Translations under genes and position numbers: made by a program
Assembly (NCBI GenBank): GCA_009701715.1
Contig: WLJO01000006.1
Location: 1 to 64,000 of the forward strand
Source: Actinomycetota bacterium
GTDB taxonomy: Bacteria > Actinomycetota > Acidimicrobiia > Acidimicrobiales > Ilumatobacteraceae
DNA: 64,000 bases
Direction of reading: 5' to 3'
In this document: positions 58,847 to 64,000 of the stretch, piece by piece
Position numbering within the stretch: the stretch's first letter is position 1
How the letters are laid out: every line of letters begins with the position of its first letter
The notes under the pieces: generated by a model
What the model was told of the DNA's origin: nothing
The model's database searches: none
The model's input: the letters and a program-made list of their open reading frames with translations, nothing else

Positions 58847-60058
58847 ATGGCGCACCTCCCCACCCCTCCCTTCGATCGGGCTGCCGACTGGGTGGGGCAG
58901 CACCTCGGTCACCTCGTCTGCGACCCGGGCACGCCGGCTGAACCGGCGCGGCGCGGCGGCCAGCGCGCCGCTGATTCCGCGCTGGCATCACTTGACATTG
59001 CTGGCTACGCCAAGCGGCGCAGCCAGGTGCACCCTGCACCCAGCCGCGGGGCGACGGTGCTGTCGCCGTACATCCGGTACGGCCTGATCTCCCTCGCCGA
59101 GGCGACGGCCGCCGTTGCCGATGCACCGGCCGCCGATCGACGCAAGTTCGTGGACGAACTGTGGTGGCAGGAATACGCACGCCACCTGTACGCACGCGTC
59201 GGCACCCGGAACGCCGCACCGCTGCGACGTGAACCCGCGGTGGCCGCCACCCCTTGGCCCGAGCCGCTCCGCGACGACATGGTGTGTATGCGCGAGACGC
59301 GGGATGAGCTTGAGCGAACAGGATGGCTGGTGAACCAGACCCGGATGTGGCTGGCATCACACTGGTCGGTGAGGGCGGGCAACGACTGGCGTGACGGCGA
59401 GGAGTGGATGTTCCGTCACCTGCTCGACGGCTCACGCGCAGCGAACCGGTACGGGTGGCAGTGGTCGGTAGGTGCCATGGCCGCGGAGGCCTACGGCTTC
59501 TCGCGATGGCAGGTGGACAAGCGTGCCCAGGCGTGGTGTGGTTCGTGCCCGCTCGCTGAGAACTGCCCGATCGAGGACTGGCCCACGGCCACACCCGGTG
59601 GGGCGGTGGATGATGCGCTGTTACGTTCCGGGCCGGACCTCGCCGGTCCCGAAGCGGCAGAGATAGCCGGGATACCCGAGCAGGTGTGGCTGACCGCAGA
59701 GTCACTCGGCGAGCGGGATCCGGCACTGGCCGCGTGGCCGCACACCCCTGCGGTGTTCGTGTTCGACGAACCACTCCTCCACCAACTCCGGCTCAGCACC
59801 AAGCGCCTCGTGTTCCTCACCGAGACCCTCGCCGAGATTGCCGAACAGCGTGAGGTGCGCATCCTGTTGGGCGACCCCGTTGCCGAACTGGCCGGCGTGG
59901 CGCTCGCGTCCACCTTCGCCCCGGTGCCCGGCTACGAGCGACGGGTGGCGAAGCTGAACGTGGTGGCTGCCTATCCGTATCCGTGGGCCCGACGACCGAG
60001 CGGTGGCGATGTGCGCAGCCACAGCGCATGGATACGCAACAGTCCCTCGCGTCGCTAG
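58847..60058 (+). CDS. Photolyase/cryptochrome-like protein with permuted domain order
   Basis: 403 aa from ATG 58847. Residues ~1-250 are the photolyase FAD-binding domain (TVLSPYIRYGLISLAEATAA, FVDELWWQEYARHLYARVG, DWRDGEEWMFRHLLDGSRAA and NRYGWQWSVGAMAAEAYGFS). They are followed by a Cys cluster WCGSCPLAENCPIEDWP and then (~300-375) a segment VFVFDEPLLHQLRLSTKRLV ... REVRILLGDPVAEL that matches the N-terminal antenna domain of ordinary photolyases. In those proteins this domain precedes the FAD domain, so the order is swapped. Repair activity is likely but unproven. Confidence 0.85.
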   Translation: MAHLPTPPFDRAADWVGQHLGHLVCDPGTPAEPARRGGQRAADSALASLDIAGYAKRRSQVHPAPSRGATVLSPYIRYGLISLAEATAAVADAPAADRRKFVDELWWQEYARHLYARVGTRNAAPLRREPAVAATPWPEPLRDDMVCMRETRDELERTGWLVNQTRMWLASHWSVRAGNDWRDGEEWMFRHLLDGSRAANRYGWQWSVGAMAAEAYGFSRWQVDKRAQAWCGSCPLAENCPIEDWPTATPGGAVDDALLRSGPDLAGPEAAEIAGIPEQVWLTAESLGERDPALAAWPHTPAVFVFDEPLLHQLRLSTKRLVFLTETLAEIAEQREVRILLGDPVAELAGVALASTFAPVPGYERRVAKLNVVAAYPYPWARRPSGGDVRSHSAWIRNSPSRR

Positions 60059-60090
60059 CAGGGCAAGCGACTCGCACCGCCCTGTTTCGC

Positions 60091-61245
60091 TCAGCGTCCC
60101 CCAGGGAGCGAGGTACTCGCCCCGATATCGGCATGGTCTGCCGCTGCCCGACCCGCCCACCATCCGGCCGCGTCGTACGAACGTGACCGCATCGGCTTCA
60201 CGTTCGGGAATGCGGCGGTGTACGCGGCCTCCACTGCGGTGGCACGGTTCGCGAGCACCGGTGCGAGCGCTGAGCCGTAGGTTGCCTCCGCATCACTTCG
60301 GCCCGCGCGCCCTGCTTCCTCCAGGCGCTCAGCGATGCGGTTCGCGAACGACACGAGGAAGGCCCGCTTGAAAGTGGGCGCCTTGCGACGGGGGTCCTTG
60401 CTGACCGCCTGTGCGGACGACTGCGCAGCCTGGACGAGCAACGACGTGAAGAGCAGTTCGGTGAGCTGCAGGTCCACCGGGAAGCCCATGAGCGTTGCGA
60501 ACCCACACCAGTCGCTCCATACACACCGAACGCCGTTGACCTCGGCGAGCATCGAGAGAAACGTTGCCTTCTCGGGGGCGTAAGGGTTCTCGATGTGCAC
60601 GCGCCGCGAGGTGATGCCGGCCCCGCCCACCGCGCCGGCGGCGTGTGCATCTACGGCAAGCATTGCTGCATCGATGCTGTGGCGAGTCATCATCTCCTGT
60701 GCCTTTGCGGTGAAGGTGTCTGCCTCCGCCTCAAAGTCGGTGCCCTCGGCCTGGGCAAGCAGCGCGCGCACCGTGCGCAGCACCTTGGCATCGGCGGTGC
60801 TGGCGACGGGCTCGCTGGACAGGCCACGGTTCGTTGCGGTCCACAGCCGCGGCGGGGTGAGGAGCACAGCGATGCGTGGCGCCAAGCGCAGCAGTTGCTC
60901 CACCTGGAGCACCGCGGCTTGCACGTCATCGGGGTGTATGCGCTCGGTGTTCGCCCACTTTGCAGTGAACCCTGCGTGACCGCCCACGACGCGATCGGCA
61001 GCAGGGTCGAACACCCCGATGTCGACAAGCTGTTGTACCCAGTGGTGCGGCGCACGGTGCGGCGCATCGGTACGGCGGGCGTGATGAGCGATGGCGCTGG
61101 CGACGAGCCGGGACTGACGCTGCGTGGTGTGCTGGCGTGCGAGGTGCACGAGATCGGCAGGTTGCCACCCGTGCTCGAAGAGATGCTCGATGCACGCGGC
61201 GAGACGCTCGTCGGTCTCGGGCTGTTGAGGGGCGTGAGTAGTCAT
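60091..61245 (-). CDS. DUF2786 domain protein
   Basis: 384 aa from ATG 61245 (TTHAPQQPETDERLAACIEH, LFEHGWQPADLVHLARQHTT). The DUF2786 helix-rich core lies around KVLRTVRALLAQAEGTDFEA, EADTFTAKAQEMMTRHSIDA. C-terminal AFLVSFANRIAERLEEAGRA and a zincin-like domain seen in the family follow. The family occurs in actinobacteria and phages; function is unknown. The open frame continues to 61758 but overlaps the LPPTG gene in antisense, so it is cut back. Converges with the photolyase gene. Confidence 0.85.
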   Translation of the reverse strand: MTTHAPQQPETDERLAACIEHLFEHGWQPADLVHLARQHTTQRQSRLVASAIAHHARRTDAPHRAPHHWVQQLVDIGVFDPAADRVVGGHAGFTAKWANTERIHPDDVQAAVLQVEQLLRLAPRIAVLLTPPRLWTATNRGLSSEPVASTADAKVLRTVRALLAQAEGTDFEAEADTFTAKAQEMMTRHSIDAAMLAVDAHAAGAVGGAGITSRRVHIENPYAPEKATFLSMLAEVNGVRCVWSDWCGFATLMGFPVDLQLTELLFTSLLVQAAQSSAQAVSKDPRRKAPTFKRAFLVSFANRIAERLEEAGRAGRSDAEATYGSALAPVLANRATAVEAAYTAAFPNVKPMRSRSYDAAGWWAGRAAADHADIGASTSLPGGR

Positions 61246-61461
61246 GGTGAGGATGGTGAAGGAGGGGTGCGCGCCGGTTGCTGCCGTGCAGTGGCGACCC
61301 ACCCCGAATCTGTTCCCCCAGCGTGCCGGGAGCGACACCTTGGCGACAAGCACTCGCTCCACTCGGCACAGATTGCTCAACATGGTGTACATTTCGTCGT
61401 ACCATTCTGCGGATTGAGCCATGAGCGGCCCCGGCGCAGCCGAACGAAGGGCCAACCATAG

Positions 61462-62340
61462 AACTTCCGCAAGTACCTTGCGGTAGCCGTTGCTGCCGCT
61501 GCTGTCTCTGCATTCGCGGCCGCAGCACCCGCACACGCCGCAGCCGGTGACATCAGCACCGTCGCCGGCACCGGGGTGCTCGGGTCCAGTGGCGACAGCG
61601 GACTGGCCACCGCCGCACAGCTCAACGGCCCGTCGGACGTAGCCATTGATACTGCCGGCAACCTGTACATCGTCGACTCCGGCAACAACCGCATCCGCAA
61701 GGTCACTGCGGCCACCGGCATCATCACCACCATCGCCGGCGACGGCACCGCCAGCCACACCGGCGACGACGCACTCGCCACAGGCGCGACACTGAACACT
61801 CCGGTATCAGTGTCGCTGGACGCCGCCGGGAACATCTATATCGCCGAGTACGCGGGCAACACCGTCCGCAAGATCACGGCCTTCACCGGCATCATCACCT
61901 CGGTCGCCGGCGGCGGCAGCAGTGGCCTGGGCGACAGCGGCCTCGCAACCCTCGCCGAGCTCAACGGCCCGGAGGATGCCATTGTGGACGCCACCGGCAA
62001 CCTCTACATCTCCGAATACGAGAGCAGCCGGATCCGCAAGGTCGCTGCCGATACCGGCATCATCACCACGATCGCCGGCGGCGGCAGCAGCGGCCTGGGC
62101 GACGGCGAGCTCGCAACCGTCGCCGAGCTCAATGGCCCCGGCTATATCACGCTCGACGGTGACGGCAACCTGTACGTCGCCGACTACAACAACAACCGGA
62201 TCCGCAAGGTCACCGGTCTTGTCGCACCGTTCACCCTGCCCCCCACCGGGGCGAGCACCGATGGTCTCGTGTGGCTTGCCGCAGCCCTGCTCGGCGCCGG
62301 AGTGGTGCTCGTCACCACCCGCCGCCGCCACACCGTCTAA
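61462..62340 (+). CDS. NHL-repeat surface protein with LPPTG sortase signal; start codon apparently disrupted
   Basis: ~292 codons open from 61462. The first residues NFRKYLAVAVAAAAVSAFAA and APAHA form a clear signal peptide, but no ATG, GTG or TTG precedes them in frame; 61459-61461 is TAG. The sequence ATAGAAC would read ATGAAC with one base removed, and AAGGG lies at the right distance. The next in-frame start is GTG 61576, which would lose the signal. The mature part has four or five NHL-type repeats (GLATAAQLNGPSDVAIDTAG NLYIVDSGNNRIRKV...). The end has LPPTG, a hydrophobic helix and RRRHTV, a complete sortase signal. Treated as a gene with a start defect or a sequence error. Confidence 0.75.
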   Translation, partial: NFRKYLAVAVAAAAVSAFAAAAPAHAAAGDISTVAGTGVLGSSGDSGLATAAQLNGPSDVAIDTAGNLYIVDSGNNRIRKVTAATGIITTIAGDGTASHTGDDALATGATLNTPVSVSLDAAGNIYIAEYAGNTVRKITAFTGIITSVAGGGSSGLGDSGLATLAELNGPEDAIVDATGNLYISEYESSRIRKVAADTGIITTIAGGGSSGLGDGELATVAELNGPGYITLDGDGNLYVADYNNNRIRKVTGLVAPFTLPPTGASTDGLVWLAAALLGAGVVLVTTRRRHTV

Positions 62341-62353
62341 CCAAGAAATCCCT

Positions 62354-62389
62354 GGGTTCTGTCCCGGTGCGAGCACCGGGACAGAACCC
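62354..62389 (+). terminator. Hairpin after the LPPTG protein gene
   Basis: Perfect 16-17-bp stem (62354-62370 with 62373-62389), 14 bp after the stop, without a T-run. Strong structure but not a canonical intrinsic terminator. Confidence 0.7.
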
Positions 62390-62418
62390 GCCATCAGCTT
62401 CCTGACAGACTCCACTCC

Positions 62419-63348
62419 ATGAACTTGCGCCCCGGTGAGGTACTCCCGGGGCGTGAGTCTTTTTTGCAGCGGATTCCGGTGTGGGTGCTGTTCTGCTCCG
62501 TGGCGTCGTTCTGGGGGATGAACACTGTCGCCATGCGTGTCGCCGGCCGCGCCGTGCCTCCGCTCACCGTTGCCGCCGCCCGTGCACTGATCGGGGCGGT
62601 GCTGTTGCTCACCATCGCACGGCGCAAGCGTGCCGACTGGCCACGAACCCTCGAGGAGTGGAAGGGCGTGGTTGCAATCGGTTTGGTGATGACCGGGCTG
62701 TCCACCGCCTGCCTGTTCCTCGCGGCGAAGAACATCCCGGCCGGCATGGTGTCGATCCTCACCAACACGATGCCGATCTGGGTGGCGATCCTCGCCCCAC
62801 TCATGCTCGGCGAGCGAGCCACCGCACGGAGCATCACGGGCCTTGCCGTCGGCCTGTGCGGAACGGTGATCGTTGCCTGGCGCGCCATCGAGGGCAACGT
62901 GCGCCCGATCGGCATCCTCTACGGATTGGGGGCAGCGGCCACGACCGCGCTCGGAAGCCTGCTGTACAAGCGCTACCCACTCGCGCGGCTGGACCGAACG
63001 ATGGTGGTGGCGATGCAACTCTTCGCGTCCACCGTGCTGCTCGGACTGCTCTCGATCCCTAACGACCTCTCCCACGTGCGCTTCCCGTGGACGTCGACGG
63101 TTGCCTTCGTGTACCTGTCGATCATGGGCTTGGCGCTGTCGTTCGTGCTCTTCTCCGAGTTGATGCGGCGCGGCTCAGGGCTGCAGGCAAGCGCAGTGTC
63201 GTACCTGTCGACGGTGCTGGGAGTCTCGTTCGGCGCGATCTTCCTGCACGAGCGCCTGTCGTGGCTCACCCTGCTGGGCGGCGCGATCGCGATCGCCGGC
63301 GTGGTGATCGTGCAGAGCCCGTCGTTCGGCAGTCGCCGCCACCGCTGA
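62419..63348 (+). CDS. EamA/DMT-superfamily transporter
   Basis: 309 aa with ten predicted membrane segments in two EamA halves (~20-140, ~160-300): SVASFWGMNTVAMRVAGRAV, PPLTVAAARALIGAVLLLTI, LFLAAKNIPAGMVSILTNTM PIWVAILAPLMLGERATA and SYLSTVLGVSFGAIFLHERL SWLTLLGGAIAIAGVVIV. Exports or takes up small metabolites such as amino acids or nucleotide derivatives; substrate unknown. ATG 62419. Confidence 0.93.
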   Translation: MNLRPGEVLPGRESFLQRIPVWVLFCSVASFWGMNTVAMRVAGRAVPPLTVAAARALIGAVLLLTIARRKRADWPRTLEEWKGVVAIGLVMTGLSTACLFLAAKNIPAGMVSILTNTMPIWVAILAPLMLGERATARSITGLAVGLCGTVIVAWRAIEGNVRPIGILYGLGAAATTALGSLLYKRYPLARLDRTMVVAMQLFASTVLLGLLSIPNDLSHVRFPWTSTVAFVYLSIMGLALSFVLFSELMRRGSGLQASAVSYLSTVLGVSFGAIFLHERLSWLTLLGGAIAIAGVVIVQSPSFGSRRHR

Positions 63349-63382
63349 CTACCGACAAGCGCTCGAGCGGCGGGCAGCCCGT

Positions 63383-64000
63383 CTATCGTTCGAGACCAAC
63401 GAGCCGAGCGACGAAAACCAGCAGGATCGTGAGAGACAACGACGTCTGCAACATCATGAGCAGTTTCACGTGGCGGGACTTCACCAGTTCCGCCGTGGGA
63501 CCGAAGGTGGAGTTCGTGTTGAACGAGATGAATACGTAGTCGACGAGGTTCGGACTGAAGGCCGGATTCACGTCCGCCTCCGGGAAACCGAATGCCCCGC
63601 CGGGAACGCTGTGGTCGAGCAGCCAATACCACCCCGCGAACACCGCGACTATCTGGAGGTAGGCGCCACCCAGTACACCGACGCCCCACAGAAGTGACTC
63701 CCCGTACGGTCGGCCGCTCGACACGAGGTAGAAGACGTTGGCGATCGTCTGCACGGTGGCGAACGCCAAGTACACGATTGCGAGTCGATTGATGGCGACG
63801 TTGCGGCCACTCCGGACACGCAGCACAACCACCACGAACATCAGAAGGAACACAGCGGCCGGGACGGCGTCGACCACGATGAGGACCACAAAGTCGGTAC
63901 CTGGGAACCGGTAGCCGGCGAGGATCCCCAACGAGGCAACCAGATTCACCAGTTCGAGCGCGAGGAGTCCGATACCCACCCGGAATCCTGCACCCCGCTG
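63383..64000 (-). CDS. Ion-channel-like membrane protein (5' end beyond window)
   Basis: At least 205 codons, with the frame open to the window edge; GTG 63979 is the first start in view but the sequence QRGAGFRVGIGLLALELVNL before it also reads as coding. Several hydrophobic helices, then a pore-loop-like VDYVFISFNTNSTFGPTAEL and a final helix LLMMLQTSLSLTILLVFVAR. This loop-helix pattern (F-T/N-S-x-F-x-P-T) is seen in the two-TM channel-like domain of the DUF1345/Ion_trans_2 neighbourhood. A selectivity filter TVGYG is absent, so potassium selectivity is not claimed. Confidence 0.65.
   Translation of the reverse strand, partial: QRGAGFRVGIGLLALELVNLVASLGILAGYRFPGTDFVVLIVVDAVPAAVFLLMFVVVVLRVRSGRNVAINRLAIVYLAFATVQTIANVFYLVSSGRPYGESLLWGVGVLGGAYLQIVAVFAGWYWLLDHSVPGGAFGFPEADVNPAFSPNLVDYVFISFNTNSTFGPTAELVKSRHVKLLMMLQTSLSLTILLVFVARLVGLER

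Noticed and set aside
58728-59774. 348-codon minus-strand frame opposite the photolyase
   Set aside because: Arg/Pro-rich shadow; only its last ~25 residues outside the photolyase look protein-like.
61246-61758. N-terminal extension of the DUF2786 protein to 61758
   Set aside because: The part beyond 61462 lies antisense to the LPPTG gene and reads as low-complexity Gly/Ala/Val; the normal family N-terminus begins at 61245.

Overview
The window is a high-GC, densely packed bacterial chromosome segment. The gene content points to Actinomycetota, most likely an Acidimicrobiia (Ilumatobacter-like) lineage; this is inference. Supporting genes are a HemQ-type coproheme decarboxylase, DUF3097, the DUF3263 + LytR_C pair known from mycobacteria, a CysO-like sulfur carrier, a single-subunit-anchor succinate dehydrogenase, a K+-independent H+-pyrophosphatase, and a groEL under a CIRCE operator. 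GTG starts and 4-bp stop/start overlaps are frequent.

Layout. 1-5.3 kb (minus): nitroreductase (cut by the window edge), a NUDIX gene boxed by a 60-bp inverted repeat, glnD and purH. 5.3-7.9 kb (minus): stand-alone B12-binding domain, sucC, sucD, strong terminator. 8-16.6 kb: small membrane protein, flavodoxin, two SDRs, a 32-aa membrane peptide, a pcrA helicase interrupted by an intein, ClC channel, NTF2-like and EVE proteins. 16.6-18.8 kb: a secreted delta-60/collagen-like chimera. 19-23 kb: SDR-P450-glycosidase operon. 23.1-25.0 kb: a 1.8-kb segment of lower GC carrying a lipoprotein and a broken secreted protease, bounded by two copies of the sdhB 3' end. 25-31 kb: sdhB-sdhA-sdhC and hppA. 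31-41.9 kb: housekeeping genes (DedA, quinone reductase, DUF3097, SCP2, Nei/Fpg glycosylase, mdh, acyltransferase, metF, hemQ, fdhD). 42-49 kb: groL, FAD monooxygenase, CysO-like carrier, amidase, glycerate kinase, LytR_C/DUF3263. 49.3-53.5 kb: two tandem Baeyer-Villiger-type monooxygenases and an NTF2-like protein. 53.5-58.5 kb: an accessory stretch with a truncated toxin-antitoxin pair, tRNA-Thr with tandem copies of its 3' tail, a transposase-like fragment and two secreted repeat proteins. 58.8-64 kb: a domain-permuted photolyase, DUF2786 protein, an LPPTG-anchored NHL-repeat protein whose start codon looks broken, an EamA transporter and an ion-channel-like membrane protein that runs off the end.

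Functionally, sucCD, sdhCAB and mdh supply three consecutive TCA-cycle steps, and the B12 domain next to sucCD suggests a link from methylmalonyl-CoA to succinyl-CoA. Accessory material concentrates at about 23-25 kb and 53.5-58.5 kb. The most distinctive observations are the sdhB-tail duplication, the PcrA intein with a GIY-YIG-like rather than LAGLIDADG insert, the inverted-repeat-boxed NUDIX gene, the permuted photolyase, the tRNA-tail repeats, and a C-terminal sorting-like tail shared by two secreted proteins.
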